A stretch of 64,000 bases of DNA from Stagnihabitans lacustris (GCF_025950525.1 NZ_JAPDGS010000004.1:124001-188000); one strand, 5' to 3'. Positions 8,785 to 20,996 are shown, counted from the stretch's first letter. Translations and numbers: made by a program. Notes: generated by a model not told the origin, from the sequence alone.

Positions 8785-9138
8785 TTAGGCCGGGATCACG
8801 CCGATCTGGCGCAGGGCCTGATCCAGCGGGCGGGGCAGGGTGCCAGCCTTGGGGGGTGCCGCAAAGGCAGCCGTTTCGACCTCGGCCTTCAGCGCGTCGA
8901 AATCCGCGCGCAGTTGCGCTTTTTCGGCGCCCTTGCAATCGTTCCAGGGACGGCCTTGCAGCGCCATCACCAGCACGTAATAGCCGATGAAATGCGGCGG
9001 TTGGCCCGAGAGCAACAGCCGGCGATAGGCCTCATGCGCGCCCAGCGTGCGCAGCTCTTCGGCCGTGGTCAGGCCGGCCTTGGCAAAGCTTGCCTCGGAG
9101 GCCGGACCCAGGTTCTTGATTGTCGAAATCGCCGCCAT
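8785..9138 (-). CDS. TfoX C-terminal domain protein
   Basis: 117 aa from the ATG at 9138; an ATG three codons upstream is also possible. Matches the stand-alone C-terminal domain of TfoX/Sxy: a helix-hairpin-helix-like start (ISTIKNLGPASEASFAKAGL), then TAEELRTLGAHEAYRRLL and LVMALQGRPWNDC. The last segment is a typical end of this domain in alphaproteobacteria. The full-length TfoX regulator of competence has an additional N-terminal domain absent here. Cytoplasmic; role unknown. Convergent with ndk. Confidence 0.85.
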   Translation of the reverse strand: MAAISTIKNLGPASEASFAKAGLTTAEELRTLGAHEAYRRLLLSGQPPHFIGYYVLVMALQGRPWNDCKGAEKAQLRADFDALKAEVETAAFAAPPKAGTLPRPLDQALRQIGVIPA

Positions 9139-9236
9139 GCATCGCATCCCAAGCCTTTCGGCCAGTCTAGCCGCTGGCGCAGGGCACGGGAAGCCGGTTC
9201 GGCCTCAAAGCCGGGCCGCGTTTTGGACGGGCTGTG

Positions 9237-9353
9237 TTACAGCGCGGCCCAATCGCGGAAGATCGGTTTCGGCGCCTGGCCACCGGTCTGTTGCGGGGTG
9301 GTGGGTTGCTGGCCCTGCTGCTGTTGCGGGGCGGTATCTTTGGCCAAGGACAT
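9237..9353 (-). CDS. Small 38-aa protein with PIFRDWAAL C-terminus
   Basis: Begins MSLAKDTAPQQQQ, has a Gln/Pro/Thr-rich middle, and ends APKPIFRDWAAL. A good ribosome-binding site (AGGAG, 6 nt before ATG) selects this start over longer in-frame ones. I recall short rhodobacterial proteins with a similar (P)xFRDWA end but no function. Mostly disordered and soluble. It lies upstream of, and divergent from, glgP. Confidence 0.55.
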   Translation of the reverse strand: MSLAKDTAPQQQQGQQPTTPQQTGGQAPKPIFRDWAAL

Positions 9354-9674
9354 CTCTGCTCCTGATGTTTGCGGCATTCTGCCTGTCATTTCCACCCGGT
9401 CAGATATCGCATCAGATTGCGGCAAAGACGTGGCGGATGGGCGCCTGATACGCGCCCTGATGGTCAAATGCAATCTGCCCCGGGTGCGCCACCTTCACCT
9501 TGTCGTGCACAAAACGCCCAAGCTTTGGGCGGATTTTGCAAAGCGCTTGTCAGATGAGGCGGCGACCGCCATTCTGGTCCTTGCGACAGGGGAAGGACGA
9601 GGGCCGAATCCAAAGCGTTTTGATTTCGTCACAATCGTGAAAAAACTGCTAGGAGTCGGGCTGAAAATGAGAAA

Positions 9675-9688
9675 TGTTTGCGCTAACA
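9675..9688. promoter_or_regulatory. LacI-type operator before the glycogen operon
   Basis: TGTTTGCGCTAACA is a 14-bp palindrome with one mismatch, about 78 bp before the glgP ATG. It has the same GCGCTAAC core as the perfect palindrome before zwf. Probably bound by a CceR-like LacI-family regulator. The surrounding 80 bp are AT-richer than the genes, as expected for a promoter. Confidence 0.6.
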
Positions 9689-9765
9689 GTGACGCGGTTT
9701 GAGGCGGGGAATCAGGCAGGGTGTCTGACCCTTGCCTTGACGGGACCAAGGCAGGGATTAGGCTC

Positions 9766-12207
9766 ATGGCAGCAAGAACAAAAACGGCGGACACCAGCGT
9801 GAACCAACAGATCCTCTCGACTCCCAGCTTGACGGCCAAAGACCTGCAAGCCGATGTGCTGCGCCACCTGACCTCGACGCTTGGCAAGGATCAGCCCAAT
9901 GCCTCGCTGTTCGATTGGCGCATGGCCCTGTCCTATGCGATCCGCGACCGGATCGTGGCGCCGTGGTTTGCCTCGACCCGCCGGGTTTACGGCGAGGACC
10001 GCAAGCGCGTCTATTACCTGTCGATGGAATTTCTGATCGGCCGCCTTTTGGAAGATGCGACCGTCAACCTTGGCCTGCGCGACACCGCGATCGAGGTCAT
10101 GGCGAACCTGGGTCAGGACTTCCGCGCCATCGTCGAGGACGAGCCCGATGCGGCGCTGGGGAATGGCGGGCTTGGCCGTCTGGCCGCCTGTTTCATGGAA
10201 AGCATGGCGACGGTCGGTTGCCCGGCCTATGGCTATGGCATCCGCTATGAACATGGCCTGTTCCGCCAGCGCTTTGTCGGCGGCCAACAGGCCGAGGTCC
10301 CCGAAGACTGGCTGACCCACCGCTACCCCTGGGAGTTCGAGCGTCCCGAAAGCGCCTATGTGATCGGCTTCAAGGGCCATGTCGAATTGCAGGACGGCCG
10401 CGAGGTCTGGGTTCCGGGCGAGACGGTTCAGGCGCAGGCCTATGACGCCCCGGTCGTGGGCTGGCAGGGCAAATGGGCCAATACGCTGCGGCTTTGGTCG
10501 GCCAAGCCCACGGCTCTGTTCGATCTGGAGCGGTTCAACCGCGGCGACTATGCGGCCGCGGCCGAGCCCGAGGCTTTGGCCCGCACGCTGTCGCGCGTGC
10601 TGTATCCCGATGACACGACCTATCAGGGCAAGGAACTGCGGCTGAAGCAAGAGTTCTTCATGACCTCGGCCGCGCTGCAAGACATCCTGCGGCGGTTCAC
10701 CGCCAATCATGCCGACCTGCGCCAGTTGCACAAGCATGTGGCGATCCAGATGAACGACACCCATCCGGCCATCGCGGGCCCGGAACTGGTGCGGCTTTTG
10801 GTCGACGACCACCGGCTGGACTTCACCGAGGCCGTGCATATCGCGCAAAAGTGCCTGGGCTATACCAACCATACGCTGCTGCCCGAGGCGCTGGAGCGGT
10901 GGGCGACCTTTACCTTCGGCACGACCCTGCCGCGCCACATGCAGATCGTCGAACGCATCGACGCCTGGCACAAGGACGAGAACCACGCCCGGCCGCATTA
11001 CGTCGGCATCGTCAAGCACCACGAGGTGCGGATGGGGGAGCTGGCCTTTGTCATGGCCCACAAGGTCAACGGGGTTTCGGCCTTGCACTCTGACCTGGTC
11101 AAGCGGTCCTTGTTCCCCGAGTTGAACGCGCTGCATCCTGACCGCATCATCAACATGACCAATGGCGTGACACCGCGCCGCTGGCTGAAGATGTGCAACC
11201 AGCCGCTTGCCGGTCTGATCACGCGCACGATTGGCGAGGGTTGGGAAGACAACCTTGACCGGCTGAAAGAGCTGGAGCCCGCGATTGAAACCCCGGAATT
11301 CCGCAAGGAATTCATGGCGGCCAAGCGGGAAAACAAGGTGGCCACGGCGGCCTGGATCAAGGCGCAATGCGGGATCACCGTCTCGCCCGATGCGCTGTTC
11401 GATGTGCAGATCAAGCGCATCCATGAGTATAAGCGCCAGCTGTTGAACATCCTGCAGACCATCGCGCATTGGAACCGGTTGAAGGCGAACCCCGGTGGCA
11501 ACCATGTGCCGCGGGTCAAGATCTTTGGCGGCAAATCCGCGCCGGGTTATGCGGTGGCCAAGGAAATCATCCATCTGATCAACGATGTGGCCAGCGTGAT
11601 CAATGCCGATCCGGTGACGGGCGACCTGCTGAAAATCGTCTATCCGGCGAATTACAACGTCTCGATGGCCGAACATCTGGTGCCTGCCGCCGACCTGTCC
11701 GAACAGATCTCGACCGCGGGCAAAGAGGCCTCGGGCACCGGCAACATGAAGTTCATGATGAACGGCGCGCCGACCATCGGCACGCTGGACGGGGCCAATG
11801 TGGAAATCCTGCAGGAAGTGGGGGCGGAGAACTTCTTCCTGTTCGGCATGACCACCGAAGAGGCCTGGAAGCGCCGTGAGGACCCCGACCATTCGCGCAA
11901 AGCCATCGACGCCAGCCCGGCGCTGCAACTGGTCTTGCAGCAGATCGCCGAGGGCAAATTCTCGGCCGGCCAAACCGACCGCTATCATGGGCTGGTGCAC
12001 CGCGTCTGGCACCACGATTACTTCCTCGTGGCGGCGGATTTCGACGCCTATGACCTTGCGCAACAAGAGGTTGACCGCGTCTTTGCCGATCCCGACCGTT
12101 GGGCGCGGATGGCGGCCTTGAACACGGCGCGGTCGGGCTTCTTTTCGTCGGATCGCACGATCCGGGCCTATATGAAAGACATCTGGGATATTCCTTCGGC
12201 GCTGTAA
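9766..12207 (+). CDS. glgP: Glycogen phosphorylase
   Basis: Phosphorolyses alpha-1,4 ends of glycogen to glucose 1-phosphate, with pyridoxal phosphate. 813 aa from the ATG; an in-frame GTG at 9721 would add 15 residues. The PLP lysine is residue 662 within ASGTGNMKFMMNGA, followed by TIGTLDGANVEI. The ALGNGGLGRLAACF and YGIRYEHGLF blocks are also present. First gene of a six-gene plus-strand operon; glgB starts 30 bp downstream. A LacI-type palindrome lies upstream. Confidence 0.97.
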   Translation: MAARTKTADTSVNQQILSTPSLTAKDLQADVLRHLTSTLGKDQPNASLFDWRMALSYAIRDRIVAPWFASTRRVYGEDRKRVYYLSMEFLIGRLLEDATVNLGLRDTAIEVMANLGQDFRAIVEDEPDAALGNGGLGRLAACFMESMATVGCPAYGYGIRYEHGLFRQRFVGGQQAEVPEDWLTHRYPWEFERPESAYVIGFKGHVELQDGREVWVPGETVQAQAYDAPVVGWQGKWANTLRLWSAKPTALFDLERFNRGDYAAAAEPEALARTLSRVLYPDDTTYQGKELRLKQEFFMTSAALQDILRRFTANHADLRQLHKHVAIQMNDTHPAIAGPELVRLLVDDHRLDFTEAVHIAQKCLGYTNHTLLPEALERWATFTFGTTLPRHMQIVERIDAWHKDENHARPHYVGIVKHHEVRMGELAFVMAHKVNGVSALHSDLVKRSLFPELNALHPDRIINMTNGVTPRRWLKMCNQPLAGLITRTIGEGWEDNLDRLKELEPAIETPEFRKEFMAAKRENKVATAAWIKAQCGITVSPDALFDVQIKRIHEYKRQLLNILQTIAHWNRLKANPGGNHVPRVKIFGGKSAPGYAVAKEIIHLINDVASVINADPVTGDLLKIVYPANYNVSMAEHLVPAADLSEQISTAGKEASGTGNMKFMMNGAPTIGTLDGANVEILQEVGAENFFLFGMTTEEAWKRREDPDHSRKAIDASPALQLVLQQIAEGKFSAGQTDRYHGLVHRVWHHDYFLVAADFDAYDLAQQEVDRVFADPDRWARMAALNTARSGFFSSDRTIRAYMKDIWDIPSAL

Positions 12208-12237
12208 CGGCGCCGGGGGCTGAAGGGGGAGGGGAGC

Positions 12238-14406
12238 ATGACTGCAATCGACATGGGGGCCGCGGCAGCGGTCGTCGAGGGGCGACATGGCGATCCTTTC
12301 GCCGTGTTGGGGCCTCATCTGGCGGGCAACGCGTGGCGGGTGACGGTCTTTGTCCCCGGTGCCACGCGGTTGGCTCTGTTGCCCAAGGGCAAGGGGGCCA
12401 AACCCGTCGAGATGGAACAGGTCCTGCCCGGCCTTTTCGTGGGCAGCCTGCCCAAGCGGGTGGATTATCGGCTGCGAGCGGGCAATGACCATGCCGAATG
12501 GGAGTTCGACGACGCCTATCGCTTTGGCCCCGTGCTGGGCGAGATGGATGAATACCTGTTGGGCGAGGGCACGCACCAGCGGCTTTGGCAGGTTCTGGGC
12601 GCGCATCTGATCACCCATGAGGGCGTGGCGGGCGTCCATTTCGCGGTCTGGGCGCCCAATGCGCAGCGCGTGTCCGTGGTGGGCGATTTCAACATCTGGG
12701 ACGGGCGGCGCCATCCGATGCGGCGTCGCGGTCCGACCGGCATCTGGGAGATCTTCATCCCCGGCCTGCAAGACGGCGTGTCCTATAAATACGAACTTCG
12801 CACCCATGACGGCGCGCTTTTGCCGCTGAAGGCCGATCCGGTGGGCTTTGGCAGCGAACATCCCCCCGCCAATGCTTCTGTTGTCCGCGATATCAGCCCC
12901 CGCGACTGGCAGGATGCGGCGTGGATGGCGTCACGCGCCGAGGTGCCCTTCGTCGATCAGCCGATCTCGGTTTACGAAGTCCACCTGGGGTCCTGGAGGC
13001 GTGCGCCGGGCAACCGGATGCTGTCTTACCTGGAGATGGCCGAGCAGTTGGTGGATTACGTCGCTGACATGGGCTTCACCCATATCGAGATGCTGCCGGT
13101 GTCGGAATATCCCTTTGACGGGTCATGGGGCTATCAGCCGGTGGGGCTTTTCGCGCCGACGGTGCGCCATGGCACGCCGCAGGAATTCCGTGCTTTGGTC
13201 GATGCGGCGCATGGCAAGGGCATCGGCATCTTGCTGGATTGGGTGCCGGGGCATTTCCCGACCGATGCCCATGGGCTTGGCCGGTTCGACGGGTCGTCGC
13301 TTTACGAACACGCCGATCCGAAAGAGGGCTTCCATCAGGACTGGAACACCTTCATCTACAACTATGGCCGGACCGAGGTTGAAAACTACCTCGTCTCCAA
13401 CGCCCTGTTCTGGCTAGAGGAATTCCACATCGACGGGCTGCGCGTCGATGCGGTCGCCTCGATGCTGTATCGCGACTATTCCCGCAAGGACGGCGAATGG
13501 GTGCCCAACAAGGACGGCGGCCGCGAGAATTACGAGGCCATCGCCATGATGCGCCGCGCCAATACAGTCGCTTATGGCGAGGTGCCGGGCATCATGATGG
13601 TGGCCGAGGAATCGACCGCTTTCCCGGGCGTCTCGCGCCCCGTGGATCAGGGCGGCCTGGGCTTTGGGTTCAAGTGGAACATGGGCTGGATGAACGACAC
13701 CCTGTCCTATATGGAAAAGGACCCTCTTTACCGGAAATACCACCACAACCAGATGACCTTTGGCATGGTCTATGCCTGGTCGGAAAACTACATCCTGCCG
13801 ATCTCTCATGACGAGGTCGTCCATGGCAAAGGCTCCATGCTGGGCAAGATGCCGGGCAACGGATGGGAGAAATTCGCCAACCTGCGCGCCTATTACGGTT
13901 TTATGTGGGGGCATCCGGGGAAAAAGCTGCTGTTCATGGGGCAAGAGTTCGCCCAAGGCAAAGAGTGGAACCACAACCAGTCCTTGGACTGGCACCAGTT
14001 GGATTTGCCCGAACACAGGGGCGTGCAATCCCTGGTGCGCGACCTGAACCGCGTCTACCGCGACAACCCCGCGCTGCATGTCAATGACACGCGGCCCGAG
14101 GGCTTTGAATGGGTGGATGGCGGCGATGCCGAGGGCTCGACCTTCAGCTGGTTGCGCAAGGCCAAGGGGCATCCGACGGTTCTGGTGGTGTCCAACATGA
14201 CGCCGGTCGAACGGCGGATGCGGATCGGCCTGCCGGGGGGGCGGCTGTGGGAAGAGATCTTGAACACCGACGCCGAGGTCTATGGCGGCGGCAACCGCGG
14301 CAATCTGGGAGGGTTGGTCGTGGAAGATCAGGGCTGGAATGGGCAACCGCAATCGGCAATGCTGACCTTGCCGCCTTTGGCCACCTTGTATTTTCGATTG
14401 GCTTAA
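12238..14406 (+). CDS. glgB: 1,4-alpha-glucan branching enzyme
   Basis: Makes alpha-1,6 branches in glycogen (GH13). 722 aa: N-terminal beta-sandwich modules, including the CBM48 ([19 protein letters not shown] at about 136-154), then the catalytic barrel. The nucleophile is Asp404 (GLRVDAVAS), the acid/base Glu457 (MVAEEST), and the transition-state Asp is in [11 protein letters not shown]. Positions match the E. coli enzyme within one residue. GGGGGAGGGGAG precedes the ATG. Lies between glgP and glgC. Confidence 0.97.
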   Translation: MTAIDMGAAAAVVEGRHGDPFAVLGPHLAGNAWRVTVFVPGATRLALLPKGKGAKPVEMEQVLPGLFVGSLPKRVDYRLRAGNDHAEWEFDDAYRFGPVLGEMDEYLLGEGTHQRLWQVLGAHLITHEGVAGVHFAVWAPNAQRVSVVGDFNIWDGRRHPMRRRGPTGIWEIFIPGLQDGVSYKYELRTHDGALLPLKADPVGFGSEHPPANASVVRDISPRDWQDAAWMASRAEVPFVDQPISVYEVHLGSWRRAPGNRMLSYLEMAEQLVDYVADMGFTHIEMLPVSEYPFDGSWGYQPVGLFAPTVRHGTPQEFRALVDAAHGKGIGILLDWVPGHFPTDAHGLGRFDGSSLYEHADPKEGFHQDWNTFIYNYGRTEVENYLVSNALFWLEEFHIDGLRVDAVASMLYRDYSRKDGEWVPNKDGGRENYEAIAMMRRANTVAYGEVPGIMMVAEESTAFPGVSRPVDQGGLGFGFKWNMGWMNDTLSYMEKDPLYRKYHHNQMTFGMVYAWSENYILPISHDEVVHGKGSMLGKMPGNGWEKFANLRAYYGFMWGHPGKKLLFMGQEFAQGKEWNHNQSLDWHQLDLPEHRGVQSLVRDLNRVYRDNPALHVNDTRPEGFEWVDGGDAEGSTFSWLRKAKGHPTVLVVSNMTPVERRMRIGLPGGRLWEEILNTDAEVYGGGNRGNLGGLVVEDQGWNGQPQSAMLTLPPLATLYFRLA

Positions 14407-14459
14407 CTGCGGCACAGCCGCAGGCATAACAGCGGCAAAACCGCGAGAGGGAGGATAAG

Positions 14460-15731
14460 ATGCAACCGAAACCCAATGCGAGGCTGTCTTCGCAGGCCAT
14501 GGCTTTCGTTCTGGCCGGCGGGAGGGGAAGCCGCCTGAAGGAACTGACCGATTTCCGCGCCAAGCCGGCGGTCTATTTCGGCGGCAAGACGCGGATCATC
14601 GACTTTGCGCTGTCCAATGCGCTGAACTCGGGCATCCGGAAAATGGCGATTGCGACGCAATACAAGGCCCATAGCCTGATCCGCCACATGCAGCGCGGCT
14701 GGGGATTTCTGCGCGCCGAACGCAACGAATACCTGGATATCCTGCCCGCGTCTCAGCGCATGGACGAGACCAATTGGTATCGCGGCACGGCCGATGCGAT
14801 TGCGCAGAACATTGATATCATTGATTCCTATGGGATCAACTATGTCGTGGTCCTGGCCGGCGACCATATTTACAAGATGGACTACGAGATCATGTTGCAA
14901 CAGCATGTGACCTCGAAGGCCGATGTGACCATCGGTTGCCTGACCGTGCCGCGCGAAGAGGCAAGCGCCTTTGGCGTCATGGCGGTGGATGCCAGCCTGC
15001 GCATCACCCAGTTCCTGGAAAAGCCCAAGGACCCGCCCGGCATGCCCGGCGATCCGACCCATGCGCTGGCGTCCATGGGGATCTATGTTTTCGACTGGAA
15101 GTTCCTGCGGGCGCTTTTGATCGAGGACATGAACAACCCCAACTCCACCCATGACTTCGGCTTTGACCTGATCCCGGCCATCGTCAAGGGCGGCAAGGCC
15201 ATGGCGCACAAGTTCTCCGACAGCTGTGTGACTTCGGGCCTGGAGACCGAGCCCTATTGGCGCGATGTCGGCACGATCGACGCCTTTTGGCAGGCGAACA
15301 TTGACCTGACCGATTTCGTGCCCAAGCTGGATATCTATGACAGCTCCTGGCCGATCTGGACCTATGCCGAGATCGTGCCGCCCGCCAAGTTCATCCACGA
15401 CGAGGACGGTCGGCGCGGCATGGCGATCTCCTCGCTGGTGTCGGGCGATTGCATCGTTTCGGGCTCTGAGGTGCGCAATTCGCTGCTGTTCACCGGGGTG
15501 CGGACGCACAGCTATTCCAGCATGGAATATGTTGTGGCCCTGCCTTACGTGACGGTCGCGCGCAATGCGATCTTGAAGAACTGCGTCATCGACCGCGGGG
15601 TGAATATCCCCGATGGGCTTGTCGTGGGCGAGGACCCCGAGGACGACGCCAAGTGGTTCCGCCGCACCGAGTCGGGGATTGTGCTGATCACTCAGCCGAT
15701 GCTGGACATGCGGGCGGCGAAACTGGGCTAA
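14460..15731 (+). CDS. glgC: Glucose-1-phosphate adenylyltransferase
   Basis: Makes ADP-glucose from glucose 1-phosphate and ATP, the committed and allosterically controlled step of glycogen synthesis. 423 aa. The pyrophosphorylase signature [20 protein letters not shown] is at about 18-37, with the catalytic and activator-site Lys residues (Lys near [14 protein letters not shown] substrate loop at about 187). A C-terminal left-handed beta-helix follows. GGGAGGAT lies before the ATG. A strong hairpin and a bipartite motif separate it from glgA. Confidence 0.97.
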   Translation: MQPKPNARLSSQAMAFVLAGGRGSRLKELTDFRAKPAVYFGGKTRIIDFALSNALNSGIRKMAIATQYKAHSLIRHMQRGWGFLRAERNEYLDILPASQRMDETNWYRGTADAIAQNIDIIDSYGINYVVVLAGDHIYKMDYEIMLQQHVTSKADVTIGCLTVPREEASAFGVMAVDASLRITQFLEKPKDPPGMPGDPTHALASMGIYVFDWKFLRALLIEDMNNPNSTHDFGFDLIPAIVKGGKAMAHKFSDSCVTSGLETEPYWRDVGTIDAFWQANIDLTDFVPKLDIYDSSWPIWTYAEIVPPAKFIHDEDGRRGMAISSLVSGDCIVSGSEVRNSLLFTGVRTHSYSSMEYVVALPYVTVARNAILKNCVIDRGVNIPDGLVVGEDPEDDAKWFRRTESGIVLITQPMLDMRAAKLG

Positions 15732-15739
15732 GGTCGGCG

Positions 15740-15792
15740 CCGGGGGGGCTCGCCCCCCCGGACCCCCTGAGGATATTTATGAAAAGATGAAA
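15740..15792 (+). repeat. Hairpin plus bipartite motif between glgC and glgA
   Basis: A perfect 10-bp stem (CCGGGGGGGC / GCCCCCCCGG, 15740-15761) starts 9 bp after the glgC stop. It is followed by an ACCCCC linker and the motif ATATTT-ATGAAAAG-ATGAAA at 15773-15792, which ends 14 bp before the glgA start. Could act as an intra-operon terminator, an mRNA-stability element, or part of the glgA leader. Confidence 0.75.
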
Positions 15793-15806
15793 ACGAGGGC
15801 GCGTGG

Positions 15807-17240
15807 ATGAAACTGAAGGGTCGGGTTCTTTCTGTGGCCTCGGAATGTGTGCCTTTGGTCAAGACCGGGGGCTTGGCGGATGTCGTGGGGGCTTTGCCCG
15901 CGGCGCTGGCGCCTTTGGGTTGGGAGATGCGGGTGCTGGTGCCGGGCTATCGCGCGCTGCTGGCGCGGGCGGCGGATTGGCCCGAGGTCTTTGCCGAGGA
16001 GGGGCTTTTCGGCGGGCGGGGACGGGTTCTGGCCGGAGAGGTCGGCGGCGTGCCGGTGCTGCTGTTGGATGCAGCCCATCTTTATGACCGCGAGGGCGGG
16101 ATTTACTCTGGCCCCGGGGGCGATTGGTGGGACAATCCGCAAAGGTTCGCCGCCCTGTCCTGGATCGCGGCGCGGATCGCGCGTGAGGGGCTGGGCGACG
16201 GCTGGAAACCGGACGTGGTCCATGCCCATGACTGGCAGGCGGCCTTGGCGCCGGCCTATCTGGCCTATCACGGCTCTGGTGGGGTGGGATCGGTGCTGAC
16301 CATCCACAACATCGCGTTTCAGGGCTGGGCGCAGGCCGGGTTGTTGCGGGAAATGCGCTTGCCGCCCGATCAATTCCACCCCGGCGCTTTGGAGTATTAC
16401 GGCGGGCTTTCGACCTTGAAGGCGGGGCTTGTGACGGCGGACCGGATCACCACCGTGTCGCCGACCTATGCGGCGGAGCTGTCGCGCCCCGAGTTCGGCA
16501 TGGGGCTGCAAGGCGTCATCACGGCGCGGGCCGCGGTGGTGTCGGGCATCCTGAACGGCGTCGATACCGCGGTCTGGGACCCCAGCGCCGAGGCGACCCC
16601 TTTCAGTGCCAAGGAGCCGGGCGGCAAGGCTGTGGCCAGGGCGGCGCTGTGTGCGGAGTTCGGCCTTGACGTGCCGGGGCCTCTGGCGATCCTGGTCAGC
16701 CGTCTGACCGATCAAAAGGGCATCGACCTGATCCCCGCCGTTCTGCCCGATTTCATCGCGGCAGGGGGCGGGCTGGTGGTTCTGGGCTCGGGCGATCAGG
16801 GGCTGGAGGGCGCCATGCGGGGCCTGGCCGAGCGGTTTCCGGGCCGGGTGGGCTTGCGCATCGGCTATGACGAGGCGCTGTCGCATCGGATGTTTGCGGG
16901 CGGCGATGCGGTCCTTGTGCCCTCCAGGTTTGAACCTTGCGGGCTGACGCAGATGTATGGGCTGCGCTATGGCTGCCTGCCCGTCGTGGCTGCGGTGGGG
17001 GGGCTGGCCGATACGGTGATCCATGCCAATCCGGCCGCCTTGTCGGCGGGCGTGGCCACCGGGATCACCTTTCACCCGACCGATGCCACGGCTTTTGCTC
17101 AAGGGTTGCGGCAGTTGGTGGCGCTTTATGCCGATCCGAAATCCTGGGCCCGCGTGCAGAAGAACGCGATGAAGCAGGATGTCTCCTGGGCGGCCTCGGC
17201 GGCCGAATATGCCAGCCTTTACGACGGGTTGCTGGCATGA
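15807..17240 (+). CDS. glgA: Glycogen synthase (ADP-glucose)
   Basis: Adds glucose from ADP-glucose to alpha-1,4 chains; GT5, GT-B fold. 477 aa. The N-terminal KTGGLADVVGALP motif is at 19-31 (Lys19 in the ADP-glucose site). The C-terminal domain carries SRLTDQKG and PSRFEPCGLTQMYGL, the conserved Glu-containing nucleotide-sugar site. The ribosome-binding site is weak (GAGGGC). The stop overlaps the start of glgX in ATGA. Confidence 0.97.
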   Translation: MKLKGRVLSVASECVPLVKTGGLADVVGALPAALAPLGWEMRVLVPGYRALLARAADWPEVFAEEGLFGGRGRVLAGEVGGVPVLLLDAAHLYDREGGIYSGPGGDWWDNPQRFAALSWIAARIAREGLGDGWKPDVVHAHDWQAALAPAYLAYHGSGGVGSVLTIHNIAFQGWAQAGLLREMRLPPDQFHPGALEYYGGLSTLKAGLVTADRITTVSPTYAAELSRPEFGMGLQGVITARAAVVSGILNGVDTAVWDPSAEATPFSAKEPGGKAVARAALCAEFGLDVPGPLAILVSRLTDQKGIDLIPAVLPDFIAAGGGLVVLGSGDQGLEGAMRGLAERFPGRVGLRIGYDEALSHRMFAGGDAVLVPSRFEPCGLTQMYGLRYGCLPVVAAVGGLADTVIHANPAALSAGVATGITFHPTDATAFAQGLRQLVALYADPKSWARVQKNAMKQDVSWAASAAEYASLYDGLLA

Positions 17241-19330
17241 CGCCGCGCAGCAACCTGCCTGGGGTTCCGCCGGGCATGTCGCTTGGATCGGGGCGGCCCT
17301 TTCCCTTGGGCGCCACACCGGACGAGGGCGGGGTGAACTTTGCCGTCTTCTCGGCCCATGCCCATTTCATCGAACTGTGCCTGTTCACCGAGGATGGCCG
17401 CCGCGAGACCGCCCGCATCCTGATGACGGAACGCGACGGGGACATCTGGCATATCCGGGTCGAGGGGATGAAGCACGGCCAGCTTTACGGCTTTCGCGCC
17501 CATGGCCCCTATGAGCCCGAGGCGGGCCACCGCTTCAACCCGCACAAGCTGCTTTTGGACCCCTATGCCAAGGCCTGGGATGGGCGGCTGAAATGGTCCG
17601 ACGCGCTGATGGGCTATAAAATCGGCTCGGCGCGGGGCGATCTGTCCTTTGACACCCGCGACAGTGCCTTTGCCGTGCCAAAGTCGATGGTGGTCGATGA
17701 ACGCGCCTTGCCGCCCCTGCCGCCCGGCCCCGCGCGCCCGATGGCCGACAGCCTGATCTATGAGGCCCATGTCAAGGGCCTGACCATGCGCCACCCGGTC
17801 ATCCCCTCGCAGTTGCGGGGCCGGTATGCCGGGCTGTCGCATCCGGCGGTGATCGACCACCTGGTCAAGCTGGGCGTGACGGCGGTGGAACTTTTGCCGG
17901 TGCAGGGTTTCTTTGACGACCGGTTCTTGGTGGCCAAGGGGCTGACGAATTACTGGGGTTACAACACGATGGGCTTTTTCCTGCCCGAACCCCGCTATAG
18001 CGCCCGCCCCGGCCGTGGAGAGTTCCGCGAAATGGTCTGGCGCCTGCATCAGGCCGGGATCGAAGTGATCCTCGACGTGGTCTATAACCACACCGGAGAG
18101 GGCGACGAGCTGGGGCCGACGCTGTCCTTCCGCGGTCTGGACAATGCCAGCTACTACCGGCTGGCGGGCGGCGGGCGGCATTACATGAACGACTCTGGCA
18201 CCGGCAACAGCCTGAACCTGACACATCCCATGGTGCTGCGGATGGTGATGGATTCGCTGCGCCATTGGGTGACGCATTTCGGGGTGGATGGCTTTCGCTT
18301 TGACCTTGCAAGCTCGATGGGGCGCGAGGTCCATGGCTTTGACCCCGGTGCGGGGTTTTTCGACGCCCTGCGTCAGGACCCGGTTCTGGCCCGTGTAAAG
18401 CTGATCGCCGAGCCCTGGGACATCGGCCCGGGCGGCTATCAGATGGGGGCCTTTCCCCATCCGTTTTCGGAATGGAATGACAAGTTCCGCGACGGCGTGC
18501 GGCGCTATTGGCGCGGCGATGCGGGGATGACGGCGGAACTGGGGCGCCGCCTGCTGGGGTCGGCCGAAAACTTCGACCACCACGGACGCCCCGCCACCGC
18601 CAGCCTGAACTTTGTCACCGCTCATGATGGGTTTACGCTGGAAGACCTGGTGTCTTACACCGTAAAGCGCAACCTGGCCAATGGCGAGGACAACCGCGAC
18701 GGCCATTCGGAAAACCACTCGGACAACCTTGGCCACGAGGGCGCAAGCGACGACGCCCGCATCCTGGCCGCCCGCCGGTTGCGCAAGCGCAACATCCTGG
18801 CCACGCTGATGCTGGCGCAGGGGACGCCGATGATCCTTGCGGGGGACGAGCTTGGCCATTCCCAGGGCGGCAACAACAACGCCTATGCTCAGGACAACGA
18901 GACGACCTGGATCGACTGGGCGCGGGCGGATGGCGAACTTGCGGCCTTTGTCGCACGTTTGGCCGCGATCCGTGCGGGCCATCCGGTGCTGCGGCAAAGG
19001 CATTTCCTGCATGGCCGCAAGCGTCATGGCCAGGCCATCCCCGATGTCCTTTGGCGCCGCGCCGATGGCAACCCGCCCGAGGCCTATGAGTGGCACGACC
19101 CCGCCTTCCGCTGTTTGTGCGTCGAGTTGCGCATGGCGGCTCAGGGTCCCGAGGATGACGACGTGATCTTTGCCGTTTTCAACACCGGCCCCGAACAGGC
19201 CCTGACGCTGCCCGAGACCGAGGCCGGCTGGCAGTTGATCCTGGACACGACCCGCCCCGATCTGCCCCCCGCTCCTGCAGGAGCAGGCCAGACCGTGCCC
19301 GCCAATGCCGTTCTCGTCTTTACCGCCTGA
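17237..19330 (+). CDS. glgX: Glycogen debranching enzyme (isoamylase type)
   Basis: Hydrolyses alpha-1,6 branches of phosphorylase-limited dextrins. 697 aa. N-terminal CBM48 (GATPDEGGVNFAVFSAHA), then GH13_11 barrel. Nucleophile Asp356 (GFRFDLASSMG), acid/base Glu392 (LIAEPWDIGPGGY) and the TAHDGFTL transition-state Asp region. The start is fixed by the ATGA overlap with glgA; longer frames read into glgA. Confidence 0.96.
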   Translation: MTPRSNLPGVPPGMSLGSGRPFPLGATPDEGGVNFAVFSAHAHFIELCLFTEDGRRETARILMTERDGDIWHIRVEGMKHGQLYGFRAHGPYEPEAGHRFNPHKLLLDPYAKAWDGRLKWSDALMGYKIGSARGDLSFDTRDSAFAVPKSMVVDERALPPLPPGPARPMADSLIYEAHVKGLTMRHPVIPSQLRGRYAGLSHPAVIDHLVKLGVTAVELLPVQGFFDDRFLVAKGLTNYWGYNTMGFFLPEPRYSARPGRGEFREMVWRLHQAGIEVILDVVYNHTGEGDELGPTLSFRGLDNASYYRLAGGGRHYMNDSGTGNSLNLTHPMVLRMVMDSLRHWVTHFGVDGFRFDLASSMGREVHGFDPGAGFFDALRQDPVLARVKLIAEPWDIGPGGYQMGAFPHPFSEWNDKFRDGVRRYWRGDAGMTAELGRRLLGSAENFDHHGRPATASLNFVTAHDGFTLEDLVSYTVKRNLANGEDNRDGHSENHSDNLGHEGASDDARILAARRLRKRNILATLMLAQGTPMILAGDELGHSQGGNNNAYAQDNETTWIDWARADGELAAFVARLAAIRAGHPVLRQRHFLHGRKRHGQAIPDVLWRRADGNPPEAYEWHDPAFRCLCVELRMAAQGPEDDDVIFAVFNTGPEQALTLPETEAGWQLILDTTRPDLPPAPAGAGQTVPANAVLVFTA

Positions 19331-20974
<1,644 letters not shown>

Positions 20975-20977
20975 GAT

Positions 20978-20995
20978 CGGGGGGCTGGCCCCCCG
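20978..20995. terminator. Bidirectional hairpin between pgm and the transglycosylase gene
   Basis: CGGGGGGC / GCCCCCCG with a 2-nt apex, filling the 22-bp gap between two convergent stop codons. Confidence 0.65.
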
Positions 20996-20996
20996 C

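Noticed and set aside
9459-9702. 80-codon frame before glgP (MVKCNLPRVRHLHLVV...)
   Set aside because: No ribosome-binding site or known family, and its end overlaps the AT-rich promoter and operator; more likely leader DNA.
9712-12861. 1049-aa open frame on the minus strand across glgP-glgB
   Set aside because: A high-GC antisense shadow: two well-supported enzymes lie on the plus strand, and the product has no domain.
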